Assembly (NCBI GenBank): GCA_009767595.1
Contig: VSDK01016702.1
Location: forward strand, 122,721-186,720
DNA length: 64,000 nt
Source of the DNA: Symbiodinium kawagutii
Taxonomy: Eukaryota; Sar; Dinophyceae; Suessiales; Symbiodiniaceae
Direction of reading: 5' to 3'
Made by a program: the position numbers and the translations under genes. The notes under the pieces were generated by a model that was given only the letters and a program-made list of their open reading frames with translations, searched no databases and had not been told where the DNA came from. The first letter of the stretch is position 1, and the number at the start of each line of letters is the position of its first letter. Of the stretch, positions 9,897 to 20,330 are shown in pieces.

Positions 9897-10001
9897 TGCT
9901 CCGCTGCCTCAGCAGACAATGCTCCAGTAAAGTTTGAGATAGTACTTCGCACCTGGCAGAGTTCAGGAGCAAAACGGATGCCGAAGTATAGTCCATGATG
10001 C
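9897..10001 (-). CDS. gene 3 exon
   Basis: Acceptor CATCTTTAG|GC. The frame contains FAPELCQVRSTISNFTGALS and ends AEAAEQPIE near 9897. A second frame with a donor at CCAG|GTGCGAAG is also possible for the first half. Confidence 0.5.
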
Positions 10002-10083
10002 CTAAAGATGCTGCTTGATAACTACAAAACAAAACAAAATAAGACACAAGTCTATGATGCTTAGTTCAAACATGCTTTTAAAA

Positions 10084-10438
10084 TCAACGAAAAAAAGAAC
10101 GCCAGTTCCAGCCACACGAAACGACACATCTTGACACACTTTGCCAATCTCTCAATGGCCATGGGGCGATCGGTGCCTGATCCGTGACCTCTCCTTGCAA
10201 ACGACTCTGCAACTCTCCAGCAGCGGCTTTCAGGTTTCGTTGGCAGCGATGCACCCGGTCTACCTGTACAAGTCGACCTATGTCTACCTCTTGCGATTTG
10301 CTTGCTGCCTTTGAAACAGTTTGCACATCTTGATATAATTCATTACATTGCAGCTTCAACTGATCCTGCAGTACTGGATTTCTTGAATGATTGCGCTCCG
10401 CATCAAACAAGGAATTGAAAAGAGATGTGTGATCATGT
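10084..10438 (-). CDS. gene 3 exon: long helical segment
   Basis: Acceptor AATTCTTACAG|ACATG, then 118 open codons to a stop at 10084. It contains LQDQLKLQCNELYQDVQTVS and RCQRNLKAAAGELQSRLQGE: Gln/Glu/Leu-rich helices of coiled-coil type. The last 25 codons are less typical, so a donor near 10160 is likely. One of the longest exons in the window. Function unknown. Confidence 0.7.
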
Positions 10439-10571
10439 CTGTAAGAATTGAAGAAATTGAAGTAGTGACAAAGCGTCAAATGTGTAAATGTAAGAAATTG
10501 TAGTTTATTTACAAATGTTAAACTATTTACAAATTTACATATATAAACATTTGTATATGTTTTTTTCTGTT

Positions 10572-10667
10572 TCAATCCCCGATCTGTGCCTCAAACACCA
10601 TTTTCACTGCGCGGGCAGCAACGTCTGCACGGAACTGGGCCTCACGGTCCAAAGTTTCCAATCCAAT
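10572..10667 (-). CDS. gene 3 exon: Ala/Glu-rich helix
   Basis: Acceptor CAGTGCAG|ATTGG in phase 0, then IGLETLDREAQFRADVAARA and VKMVFEAQIG. It ends with a stop at 10572-10574, or earlier at a GC donor (TTTGAG|GCACAG). Confidence 0.65.
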   Translation of the reverse strand: MGLETLDREAQFRADVAARAVKMVFEAQIGD

Positions 10668-10892
10668 CTGCACTGGTTCCTAACAAACATTGGTCAACCT
10701 CAAAGGTTCTTTACATACTATGTATGTTCTTACGTTGTTAATATGATCTACATAGTCTTTACATAGTTCAACAAAGGTATGTATCTATCCATATCTATGG
10801 AAATAAATACTATATAAATATATATATACACATAAATATTGCATAGACTACATATACACACATTAAATATCAAGTATCATGTAGAAATATCA

Positions 10893-11271
10893 TCAAACTC
10901 TGCATTTGGAGGCACAATAAAACGCAAGCAGTTGCTTGCTCGTGCACACTGGCGTCTGGTTGGGTCTTGAGTCTTCAGTGGGGATGTCTAATCCAATAAA
11001 TAGTGTTGGATAGCGCAGAGTGGAACCAGAGTTGGAGTTTACAGAAAGGATCCGAAAGGCACATTGGAACAGCATCAGAGCGGGTTCGGAGCCTGCCATG
11101 AGCAAGTTCAGCTCCAAAACATGGTTCTTCAAAGCTGACAGTAGGTGGGACTTTGAAAGAGGTCGGGTATGCGTAAAGTCTTGACCATTCATATGTAGAT
11201 TGGCGTAGATTCCAGTCATCCTTCAAGAAACCCAACACACAAATCATTTGATCGTGTCGCACAGTTTGCAT
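10893..11271 (-). CDS. gene 3 candidate exon, two open frames
   Basis: Two minus frames are open over 300 bases. The more protein-like contains SHLLSALKNHVLELNLLMAG and PTLFIGLDIPTEDSRPNQTP. Splice sites not fixed. Confidence 0.4.
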
Positions 11272-11389
11272 CGTGCACGACCTTGATTTTGTCTATCAAG
11301 TAGTCTCGCAAACACCTGCCTTGGCACAGAGCATTATGGCTTAATAGCAATGTCTATGTCTGTGTTCCTGTCTATGACCTCAAGTTACA

Positions 11390-11545
11390 TCAAAAATCCG
11401 CCCAAAAAATGGCGCTCTGCGCTATGCACTCCACGAACTCTCGGCTGGGGCGACACGGCATTGAAGTGACTACGATTAAGGGAACGTTCTTCCGAACAAA
11501 TGGCTCGGCTGGCGAGCGTGTGTTTGGTGAATAGGTTTGCGATAA
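11390..11545 (-). CDS. candidate exon, frame undecided
   Basis: Two minus frames are open for about 50 codons next to an AT run (11583-11600). One reads TRSPAEPFVRKNVPLIVV, the other FTKHTLASRAICSEERSLN. Confidence 0.3.
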   Translation of the reverse strand, partial: LSQTYSPNTRSPAEPFVRKNVPLIVVTSMPCRPSREFVECIAQSAIFWADF

Positions 11546-11907
11546 ATGAAACGCAACTACATGTAATAACAGTAGTTCTATTATGTATATATATATATAT
11601 AAATTAATCATCTTCATATCTACACATACGTGTGTCTTTCGATTTCGATAGCCCGTCCAGCAACCAAATGCAACCGGTAGGTAGTTCAAAATCTGAAAGA
11701 ATCCGAAAACGAATTCCCCCATTTAGTGTTTCATTGTATTGTCTTGCTGGAACTCAGCTTGCAACTACTTTCCAAATGTGACGCAACTTGTCTAAACTAA
11801 TTACGAATGTAATTGTTTCTTGTAGGAAATTGCTCCTATCAGGCTGACTATGCATTCACAAACAGGTTCAAATACAGAATGTTCAACACTTCTTTTAGGG
11901 ATCCCAG

Positions 11908-12057
11908 CTATTCCAACATCACAGGCCCAACCTGGCCCAACCTTCCCAAGCCGTCTCTATCCCTTTGCAGAACCGACAACGCTTTGACATCAACCATTTG
12001 ATTGCCCATTTGCAGAGCCTCCATGGACTCCTTTTTTTCCTTCGAGTGCCCGGTGGC
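11908..12057 (-). CDS. gene 4 exon
   Basis: Acceptor AAATGAG|GCC in phase 0, then HSKEKKESMEALQMGNQMVD and ALSVLQRDRDGLGRLGQVG, to a stop at 11908-11910. An overlapping minus frame (12185-11919, contains RFKDYQRLNMRELFKH) is also coding-like for its upstream half, so two exons may abut here. Confidence 0.5.
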   Translation of the reverse strand, partial: ATGHSKEKKESMEALQMGNQMVDVKALSVLQRDRDGLGRLGQVGPVMLE

Positions 12058-12232
12058 CTCATTTCGCCAAAATTGTCATGTGAACATTGAAAGATGTGCT
12101 TAAACAGTTCGCGCATGTTTAAACGTTGATAATCCTTGAACCTATCCAAAACTCTGACATGAAGCATGTGGTTCTTCTTTAGCACATGCCAATCTACGCA
12201 CAGTCAAACAGGGCCCTGCCTTCTGACAGAAT

Positions 12233-12577
12233 TTAAATCCAAAGAAAGAGTTTCCTCAGAAATGGCTCTGCCCATTGGCGCCGCGCCTTTAACCAATCCA
12301 ACTCTGGCACGGTGACCAGGACGTGGCCTTCCGTAATGGTTTGTGCCTGCAAGAACGTCCCAATGCATTCCCTGATGTGTGATTGATTTGCAAGCCTTTG
12401 CCAGTCGCATTTTGCACTGAAAATGCATGGTTCTTCAAAACAACGGCATTGTCGTGAAATTTTGGGGTCGCAAAAAATTCCGTGACTTTGGCTGCATCGA
12501 CCGTGCAATATGTTTCTATTGCACTTTTGGTCAATCTCAAGCCTTTCGGTGGTTTCAAGAACTGGTGGTTTTGACAT
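12233..12577 (-). CDS. gene 4 candidate exon
   Basis: A 114-codon minus ORF; its end reads AQTITEGHVLVTVPELDWLK and ARRQWAEPFLRKLFLW. A second minus frame over 12289-12696 is equally long, so exon boundaries within this block are unresolved. Confidence 0.45.
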   Translation of the reverse strand: MSKPPVLETTERLEIDQKCNRNILHGRCSQSHGIFCDPKISRQCRCFEEPCIFSAKCDWQRLANQSHIRECIGTFLQAQTITEGHVLVTVPELDWLKARRQWAEPFLRKLFLWI

Positions 12578-12945
12578 GTTTCAACAATATACGAGTACCA
12601 ACAAAAGCCTAAAAAACAATATTCGTGAGCCCTCAAGGAATCCATGGCAAAACTGTATGCAATTACGAATTCAAACTTCAAAAATTGTAGGTTCAAAAAT
12701 GATCCTCCTGGATGCGCGCAACCTGACAGTGTGTTCGCAGCTGTTCACGTTCGCGATAACTCAACAAGCAGAAGGCTTGGCATAAGGTAGAAATAGGAAG
12801 CCATAGGAAGCCTATAGCACCGTCCACGCCATTCTGCAGTTCCAAAAGGAATGGTCATCCAATGACGAATCATGTTATTTGTTTCATGGGAAAACGATTT
12901 CTATGTAACGATGTGTCAGGCTTAACCTGCAAGCCCAGGGTTGGA

Positions 12946-13037
12946 TCATGTGTGTTTCAGGGATGGTGTAGAACGGTATGGGATAGCAAGTTTGCAGCAA
13001 GAAGTATCGCCATTGGCTACAGCATCAGTTACAACTG
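12946..13037 (-). CDS. gene 4 exon
   Basis: Acceptor TGTACAG|CA, then VVTDAVANGDTSCCKLAIPY to a stop at 12946. Short and not recognised. Confidence 0.45.
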
Positions 13038-13556
13038 CTGTACACATCACAGAAAACTTAACAAGGCCAAAATTGAGGTTGGAAGAACACAATGAAGCGT
13101 TGAACGCGGTTGGCTAAAAAATTCGATGTTTAATCCGCCGTGCAAAACAGGCATCGATAGATATGATATACATTCATACACCGCAATAGTATTACAACAT
13201 ACATTACAATACAATATAATCATATAATCCTTACTTCCGATGCGCACAGCTTTCGCGCTGCGGGCAGGATCCATCTTGGTATTCAAGCTTCATTTTCGCA
13301 CAAATGTCAAGGCGTATGATGGCGCATGCTTTCTGATGAGAATCCCATAATCCCTTCCCTATTCTTCCTCACTCAATCTCAAATCAAACAGAACCTTTAG
13401 TACATTCACTTCCCGAAAGCATTCTCAAATCCACCCAACGCGCCTCCACTTGTGCGCCCTTGAACTTCAATACCTGCATTCTATCAATGTTTTATGTTTT
13501 CGCAAAAGCATCAGTCCTCAAATGCCATTCGCCATATCTCACCGAGGAAAAGGACT

Positions 13557-13691
13557 TCAAAGGCAATCGACAGCCAGTGTAAAGTCCAAAGTGGCACAAG
13601 GGCAAAACCCAGACTCCTGCAACTCCCGTATTGATTCCAGCAGGAAGCTTCTTTCAGAACTGTCAGGTCCTGTCCCTCTCCTGCCATTGCT
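13557..13691 (-). CDS. gene 4 exon
   Basis: Acceptor CCTGGTAAG|AGC, then GTGPDSSERSFLLESIRELQ and ESGFCPCATLDFTLAVD, stop at 13557-13559. A second minus frame is also open but has weaker composition. Confidence 0.55.
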   Translation of the reverse strand, partial: SNGRRGTGPDSSERSFLLESIRELQESGFCPCATLDFTLAVDCL

Positions 13692-13786
13692 CTTACCAGG
13701 ATTATGATAGATTATGTACCATTTTGAAAGAAGATATATGTAATCATTTTTTTGAATTCCATCCGAGCCTGTTCTACAAATGACGA

Positions 13787-13914
13787 CTATTTCAACTTGT
13801 GGAAGTTGAACTCTGTATCGATCTCAATGCCAAACGACTTTGAGATCTTTGAGGTCAGCACATTTTGCAGATTCTCCAAGATGCCTTGTGTTGCAGGGTC
13901 CACTGGCTCCGCGG
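13787..13914 (-). CDS. gene 4 exon, possibly C-terminal
   Basis: Acceptor GTGTAAG|CC, then VDPATQGILENLQNVLTSKI and FGIEIDTEFNFHKLK, stop at 13787-13789. Soluble helical composition. Confidence 0.6.
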
Positions 13915-14355
13915 CTTACACGTGCAAGTCATGATTCCTAAACTAGGAAGTGGGTCTTCATGTTGCTTGACTTGACCACTTGCGCTTATCTCTAAAGAAC
14001 AACAGCATTCACAGCATTCAACATTTGAGTGTTTTTGGGGTGAACGTCAAAAACGTCAATATTTCCTGGATCTGATTGTACTGTGTGCAAACGGTGGTGG
14101 CAGTGAAAATCTATGGAAAAGGGGCGAAGCCTTCTAAAAACAGATCAATTTCTGTTCAAGTTATGTTCTAGGGTCTTTACACTTTACAAGCATTGAATTT
14201 CAAGCTTTGACCTGCAGCACACATTGACACGTGCAAGTACATGTGATTGTTGGTTTTGAAGTTGTTTGTTGGCTTCCAAATCTGCCAATAAACCCATCAG
14301 ATCATAATGAAAATCCAATGAGCACAAAAATTGGGTTCAGAATCTTCTGAATCAC

Positions 14356-14472
14356 CTGCGGCAGCAATCCGAAGGTGTCCCCATGTCTCTCCAAAGATCC
14401 GCACCTAAGATCTCTTGTGTACGCCGTTCGCGGCTCTTGGACATCAATCGTCCCCAAGACCTGGACCAACGT
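14356..14472 (-). CDS. gene 4 exon, 39 codons
   Basis: Phase 0 at both ends: acceptor ATGGGGAG|ACG, donor CCGCAG|GTGATTC. The frame contains VQVLGTIDVQEPRTAYTRDL and ends ERHGDTFGLLPQ. The two competing frames fit the splice signals less well. Confidence 0.6.
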
Positions 14473-14640
14473 CTCCCCATTGGAAAGAAAGCAAAGTAAA
14501 GAGAGAACATAAGAGAGAACATGTGAGAAAAGAGAAAAAGAATGGAAACATGTGGAAACTGCATGAAACAGTTTTGTAACTGCATAACTGCAACAGCATA
14601 ATTCAGAGAGAATGAATTGGATTATCTGAACATATAGTAA

Positions 14641-14790
14641 TTAAAGACATGTACACATTGGCCTTGAAACTGACATGAGACAGAAAACAACAGACACAAG
14701 TCCAATGCAAGAGGCAAGAAGCATGCCCAGAATAGCAGCGAGCAAATCCGAGTTAAAGCAATGTACCAAAACTCTTCCCACAAAAAATGA
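14641..14790 (-). CDS. candidate exon with a transmembrane helix
   Basis: The minus frame reads SDLLAAILGMLLASCIGLVS, followed by VVFCLM: about 22 uninterrupted hydrophobic residues. It stops at 14641. Together with hydrophobic exons at 16.7, 17.5 and 18.0 kb it suggests a membrane protein gene on this strand. Confidence 0.4.
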   Translation of the reverse strand, partial: SFFVGRVLVHCFNSDLLAAILGMLLASCIGLVSVVFCLMSVSRPMCTCL

Positions 14791-14968
14791 AAAAAAAATA
14801 CATGCGCACTCCCAAACACATACAACAGAGCGGACAACTGTACGCAGGGAAAACCTGATTAAATTGAAACCTCGGAAACAAATCTTCGCACCCATGTAGC
14901 TGGGAGAACTGACACAGGAAATTTGAAGGACTGCTAGGGTCATATGCACTGAAAACTCTCGAATCTCC

Positions 14969-15277
14969 TTGCCCAAAGCACTTCCCAAGTCCAATCACGT
15001 ATCCCTTCAAATTACCCGCCCACCTGAACACCTGCACATACATTTCACTTGTATAAAGTCCACAAAATACAGTAGCGTTGCACAGCTGAAGGCAACGCTT
15101 AAGCAGCGGATCACCACACTTACTTCACCAGCGAATGAACAGCCAAGCACAGGACAACAAGAGTTTGCATATTTTCACAGTTTCCTTATTTGCATCACTA
15201 GCGCGTCTGCAAAAGTTGAGGCAGTAAGGGGCACGATGACAATCGAAAGGCAAACCTGTCTCTATGATAGTCAGTGA
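14969..15277. other. region open on both strands
   Basis: The plus ORF (contains SVAQLKATLKQRITTLTSPA) and a minus frame (contains RRASDANKETVKICKLLLS) are both protein-like; no splice signal decides. Confidence 0.3.
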
Positions 15278-15289
15278 GTCTGCAATGAG

Positions 15290-16369
15290 TCTACGCATGT
15301 CAAGGCTCGGACGGCTACAAGGCCGTGGTTGCTCGAAAAAACTTGTGAGAATTCATAACGTCATGATGATCACGTGAAGACAATCAATTCGCATCATTTT
15401 ACATCTGCAGATTCAAGACCAAATACGACCGCAAGAAAGTCATCTAGTATGTACCATGCACTAGTGAGTTGGGGAGGTTGGACCTTGGTGTAATTTTGAA
15501 AATTAAATCAGGGAGACTTCAAATACAAGTACTTGTTTGGTAATTAATCCAACACTGTTTCAGTTTCGGCTTTATTTTGAAATATCTTAAAACCCAGAAA
15601 TCGAACCAAGAATAGGGAGTTCCAGTCCACCAAGCTGAAAATAAAACAAGCTACTAACCGGGTGGTGGTTTAATTTTCAACGAAAGTGATCTAGTCATCT
15701 GGGACCGTCTGGGACCGGCACCAGAGGCCAAAGACCAAGTCTTCCAGGCAGGCCTCAGGGTTCGACCACTTGAGGGATAGAACAAATATGCCAAATGTGA
15801 CCTCTTTGACCAAATGTGACCTCTCCTTCGCAACAACACCCAGTGTATATCATCGAGCTCCGGTTTTGGAGCTAAGAAAATGTGCACTAATCAACTCTGT
15901 CAACTCTTTCCTGTTGGGCACACCGTTTTGATTTGTGGAAACTCACATCTTCAAGATCAGTTTGAACTTCTGACAATTACTCGATTTTGCCTGAATGAAG
16001 CCAGGTTCCCAAAGGTTTCTAATTCTGCACCAGTGGCCAAGTATTTCCAGTGGCTACAGCAAGTACTTCGCTTTTCACAAGTCCAACTACCGGATGGGTG
16101 TTCTTTGCGACAAACGGGTACCCCAAAAGTTTGAACCTTTAGAACCTTCAAACATTGTCCTCTCAGGACATTCTGAAATTCTGCTGGCTACTGTAGCTAA
16201 TACATTGTTTTTTTTCCTACAAAAGATGGTGGTCATATAATTTCTTGGAGCAACAAAACTGCTCAATCATTACCTCGTGCATCCCATATCATCCCATCAA
16301 TTGACGGTCTTCAGTCAACCAAACAGCAACAGGTAACAATAACATTGAAAAAACACTGAAGATCCAATC
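15290..16369. other. no supported gene except weak ORFs
   Basis: Minus ORF 15654-15887 and plus ORF 15880-16134 are open but without clear splice edges. The rest looks like intron or intergenic sequence. Confidence 0.3.
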
Positions 16370-16551
16370 TTAATTCAGATGAAACGAGCACATGACCAAG
16401 TTCCCGCTCTCAACTCCAGTCCAAGGTACGTTGATCTGCAATTCTTTAAGCACATGTGCAGTTTCGCCATCACGATTGTTATCCATTCGCACATAAGTGC
16501 TCTTGGTCAGCAGTTCAGCGACCCTTAGCCCAAGATCATTTTGGCAGCGAT
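16370..16551 (-). CDS. gene 5, terminal exon
   Basis: Acceptor ATCTCCTCAG|ATCGC, then about 60 codons to a TAA at 16370-16372. Contains VAELLTKSTYVRMDNNRDGE and ends near SGNLVMCSFHLN. The only long open minus frame here, so strand and frame are fairly secure. Function unknown. Confidence 0.65.
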
Positions 16552-16684
16552 CTGAGGAGATACAAGGTATACAATGGGTGACTTGCACTGTGTTCTACTA
16601 GATCTTCCTCCGTTGCACTCCATGTGGCACTATGACCCCCTGTTGAAACAAGCCTACAAGTTATGTTTCAACACTAGCCGGGCA

Positions 16685-17002
16685 TCAGCCGTTGGCACCC
16701 TGCAAATATGTTTGCTCTCCATGGCTTCCCTGTCTTATTTGTGAAGAGAAGTCAAGGAGCAATGTGTGTTCAGACAAATGTCCTTTCCAAATAGATGCAA
16801 TATGATGCAATAACTTGCAATAACATCCTGCAGAAACATGCGCGGTGCATGGTGAGAAAGAATCCAGGGCCATGATTCGCAAACAGCCTGAGGCTATGGC
16901 GGCTGCAAACCATCCAACTTGGCTGCAAATGGCCCTCCGGTAAGCAACCCAGCCTGAGATCCAAATGCAAAACACATCGAAATGTCTCGGGTTGACACAC
17001 AC
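16685..17002 (-). CDS. gene 5 candidate exon, partly hydrophobic
   Basis: A 105-codon minus ORF containing GWVAYRRAICSQVGWFAAAI and later HTLLLDFSSQIRQGSHGEQT. A second minus frame overlaps it (16770-17063). Confidence 0.4.
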   Translation of the reverse strand: MCVNPRHFDVFCIWISGWVAYRRAICSQVGWFAAAIASGCLRIMALDSFSPCTAHVSAGCYCKLLHHIASIWKGHLSEHTLLLDFSSQIRQGSHGEQTYLQGANG

Positions 17003-17430
17003 GAAGAATCAATTGACACAAGGGCTGTGAATGTTCCATATTCAAGCGATGTAGGAGAAGCACGTTTAAAATTGATTACAGTAAGTCCAACCCAGTAGGG
17101 CCCCTTAAAACTACTCGTTCTATGGTGTTCTACTTACCTACATTCCTTGCATTGCAGCTGAGCAAAAGGCCTAAGCTCCATTCCTTTTTACATGGAGAAG
17201 CCAGAGATCCCATTGGCAACCGTGGGAAAGAAAATGAAAAACAAAACACACAAAACCACCTTTTTTCAAATGCTGGTCCTGAGATGGAATTGCTGCTTTG
17301 ATCTGGACCTAAACTTCCCAAACTTTGACGTTTCACCCGTGAGAGTTTCAATTTGCAATGGGCGGGCAACATGGATTAAACATGTCAACATTCCAGCAAA
17401 AATAAAATGTGTGAGCACGTCACTGAGATG

Positions 17431-17775
17431 TCAAGATTGGCCAGTGGATACTTGTATCATTGACATGCCAGAAGCATAAACCACGGCAGAAAACAAGCGA
17501 TCAAGAGAAAGCAGGGGGAAGACCCACAGAATAACAAACATGTACACAAATTCGTTGGAGGCAAGTGCAGGGTTGCATGAAACTAATGATGTGGCCAGCA
17601 CCCTTGACGTGTGTGCATGCTGGGAAGAGTTCTTTCTTCGGGCAGGGTATTTAAGCCTTACGTTATTGAACAAGCCTCGCATAGCATTCACAACAGTATG
17701 ACTAGGTACACCGGTTGATGAGGTCTTGATGACGGGCGTGTTGCTCTCTTGGAGAAAGGTTGGTGACGAAAACAC
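17431..17775 (-). CDS. gene 5 exon with a transmembrane segment
   Basis: 114 open minus codons. The first half is polar (NNVRLKYPARRKNSSQHAHT); the second has FVYMFVILWVFPLLSL, a likely membrane helix. A plus ORF (17192-17479) overlaps the right end of this block. Confidence 0.5.
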   Translation of the reverse strand: MFSSPTFLQESNTPVIKTSSTGVPSHTVVNAMRGLFNNVRLKYPARRKNSSQHAHTSRVLATSLVSCNPALASNEFVYMFVILWVFPLLSLDRLFSAVVYASGMSMIQVSTGQS

Positions 17776-17889
17776 GCCAAAAGAAAGAACAATAAACTAA
17801 GAGCTGGCTCAGTATTTTGTAAGAAATTGTTTGAATTATGAGTGGCTTTTGCATGTCCTGGTCTCTTCCAATGCTAAGGTAAGACCACT

Positions 17890-18010
17890 TCAGCTGATGC
17901 TCGCGTGATCAGGGGCATAGATAGAACTTATCTCCCTCAGCGTCTCTGAAACGTGACCTCTCACATACAACAGGCCAAAAAATGCAACACAGAAATTGAA
18001 AAAAAGAAAA
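17890..18010 (-). CDS. gene 5 candidate exon
   Basis: The minus frame reads VAFFGLLYVRGHVSETLREI and then SSIYAPDHAS, stop at 17890. A long T-rich tract lies upstream as a possible pyrimidine tract. Confidence 0.4.
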
Positions 18011-18106
18011 AAAATGATCATGAAAAAATATGAGTAGGATTGTTTATGTAGATTATGTAGATGGAAAGTAAAGTAAATGTGAAAACGGATGAAATAATAC
18101 CACATC

Positions 18107-18499
18107 CTATGCATTATTGATTGGGGTCAGCCATCCAACCTTTTCCGAAGCTAGACATGACGAATCCAAAATGATGCAGGTGTGAAGTGTCTTTCTTAGC
18201 CGTTTGAATAGAGACAATATGAGACAATTCTTATGGTGCATCGGACAATGCATCAAAAGGAGTGAGCAACCAATATGCGGAGTTAAGGTTTTGTAAGCAT
18301 CAAGCTGCATCAAGCTAGACAAAAGTTCGTTCCAGTCGCATTCAGCCGCCTTCCTCAGGAGCCTTCCGGACTTCCACATCAGCCAGGCATGTTCTGAGAG
18401 CTGCACATCATCATTCCTGCGGGACACACTGGAAGCAATCTCTGGAACCTCAGGAAGCACAGCTAAGCACAATGATAGGGACCCGTCAGGCATATAGTT
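18107..18499 (-). CDS. gene 5 exon, up to 130 codons
   Basis: Acceptor CTTTTTTGTAG|AACTAT in phase 0, then MPDGSLSLCLAVLPEVPEIA and AWLMWKSGRLLRKAAECDWN. The frame is open to 18107, but composition weakens after about 18250, where a donor is likely. Strand is well supported; product not recognised. Confidence 0.6.
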   Translation of the reverse strand, partial: NYMPDGSLSLCLAVLPEVPEIASSVSRRNDDVQLSEHAWLMWKSGRLLRKAAECDWNELLSSLMQLDAYKTLTPHIGCSLLLMHCPMHHKNCLILSLFKRLRKTLHTCIILDSSCLASEKVGWLTPINNA

Positions 18500-18599
18500 C
18501 TACAAAAAAGCAAAAACTCGTAGCACAGCCAAAGTCATATTGTACTGTTGAAGCTCGAGGAATAGCTTCCCTAGCTTCCCTGGAACACTTGCCAGTTGC

Positions 18600-18690
18600 T
18601 TTGAAATATGTATATGATATTACATATATTTAAATATATATATATATTATATTATATATATATACATATATAGAAGAACATTTATATATC
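18600..18690. repeat. AT-rich microsatellite
   Basis: Imperfect (TA)n with TATATATT variants over about 90 bases. Confidence 0.8.
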
Positions 18691-19039
18691 TGTGAGCCGC
18701 AGCATGCGAAGTGCAAAAAAGAGCATGAACTTGCAGCCATGAGCGACGACAAGGAGAACCTCAACCTGTGATCAGCTTTCCGAAGCAGAAGACAACAGGG
18801 AGGACAACATCGGTCTAGGCAAGGACTCTGGAGGACTCTGGAGGACTCTGGAGGGCTCCGGACTCAACAAAGTCTTTTGTCTAGAGTCTAGTAGAAAATA
18901 CAAATTTGCTGATTGCAAGTTGCCAAATAGACTTCACTTGCCCTGAAAAATTTCTGTGATGGAGAGTACGTTTTTCCAGTCGGCTTCCCACAGTTTCGCA
19001 TTCCTGCGATACCAACGAGATGAGGACATGACACGACGA

Positions 19040-19208
19040 TTATACATACATGACACATGTGGCATATCCCAGTTCCACCAGAGAAATGCTTCAAGGCACT
19101 GTGTCCCGCATAGTGCTTGAAGAGCAGACCGACTGCGGCAAGTGAGATGGTCGCGGTCAGGTCTGGTTCACCTGCTTCTTGTTGAATTTGGGTTTCCTTA
19201 AACTTCAT
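19040..19208 (-). CDS. gene 5 upstream exon
   Basis: The minus frame contains EPDLTATISLAAVGLLFKHY and AGHSALKHFSGGTGICHMC. All three minus frames stay open in the next stretch (18888-19003), so the exon's downstream structure is unclear. Confidence 0.5.
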
Positions 19209-19232
19209 TGTTACATTCTGCTCTGAACAGCG

Positions 19233-19668
19233 TTGATCTGCTTATTGTTTTCGTTGTTCAAAGATTTTTTCGATCTCAACGTTTCATCCGCCTCAGGGGT
19301 GTCCCTTAAGTTCATGGGCTCAGATCGGAATACGTGTCACATCGTGGGCCACATCATGTTCCATGTCCCGAAATTTCCTTGGACACCTGAGCAGTTGCAA
19401 ACGTCCAAGTCTCCGGGGAGTTTATCACTGCTGTGCCACCAGTCAGGTGGACACATGTATTCAACACATTCCCCAGTCATTCCTCGCGTTATTGAATGCA
19501 TTCCCTTCCCGCGTCAGTCCCCGGTCCCTTCACCCTTTGTCTTTCCCGAAAGTCTCCTGCAAGCGAAATTGCAAGGCCACCATCGCTGAGAACTCCTCAC
19601 CTGAGCGGTGTGGAATGGTGACCGTGCAGACCTGGTCCAAATGCCATTGCATGCCATTGGAGCACTAA
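19233..19668. other. ambiguous open region
   Basis: Two plus frames (19233-19589 and 19363-19668) and one minus frame are open. None has a decisive splice pattern. Confidence 0.25.
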
Positions 19669-19769
19669 CAAGTTTGCACGGAGACAGCTTCATGCAGATC
19701 TTCGATTTTGCCGCGAAGGGTCACACACGTTGCATCCAAATTTTGCACTTGAGATCCAAGGGGGGGTGA

Positions 19770-20075
19770 ACGAAAGCTGCCGGGTTGTCAAAAGAAGGGG
19801 TAACGAAGTTGGGAAAAGATGGGTTGGTAAGAACCTGATTGGTCACAAAATGTATTGGTGGGATTCTGTTTAGTAAGAGAATGTGTTGGTCGCATCTTGT
19901 TTGGCAAGAATGGGTGTGGTAAGAAAATGTGTTGGGAAAGATCTGTTTGGTAAGAAAATGTGTGTTGGCAGGATTCTGTTTGTCAAGAATCGGTTTGGTA
20001 AGAAAATATGTTTTGGTAATAATTGCTAAGAATCGGTTTGGTAAGAGTAAGAATTTGTTTGGTAAGACATACATT
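19770..20075. repeat. degenerate GTTTGGTAAGAA repeat
   Basis: The phrase GTTTGGTAAGAA or close variants recurs about ten times in 300 bases with irregular spacers. Each copy carries GGTAAGA, a good match to a 5' splice site on the plus strand. The minus ORF across it is a by-product. Confidence 0.75.
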
Positions 20076-20330
20076 GGAAAAATTATTTATGCGAGAAAAA
20101 ATGTTTTTTGGGGGGTTTTTGACCCCACAGTTGCAAAAAAACACGTGTTTTTGCAAGTTTTTAGCTCCTTTGACGACCCAAACAACAGCGCCCTGGGGGG
20201 AATCGAGCCCAGGGTGATCAAGGGGGGGGGGGTGTTTTGCGTGAGATTCACGTTCTTGGCCTGCTGACCGTCCCCCCGAACCCCCAAAAGGTAAGAACTA
20301 GCTAACGCTACCCAAACTCGAGCTGCTGAA

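Noticed and set aside
10293..10316. 24-nt intron between two GTAGAC words in the 10.1-10.4 kb exon
   Set aside because: Too short to splice, and the frame is continuous.
20170..20230. tRNA-like sequence (GAATCGAGCCC)
   Set aside because: No cloverleaf could be folded around it; the flanks are G-runs.
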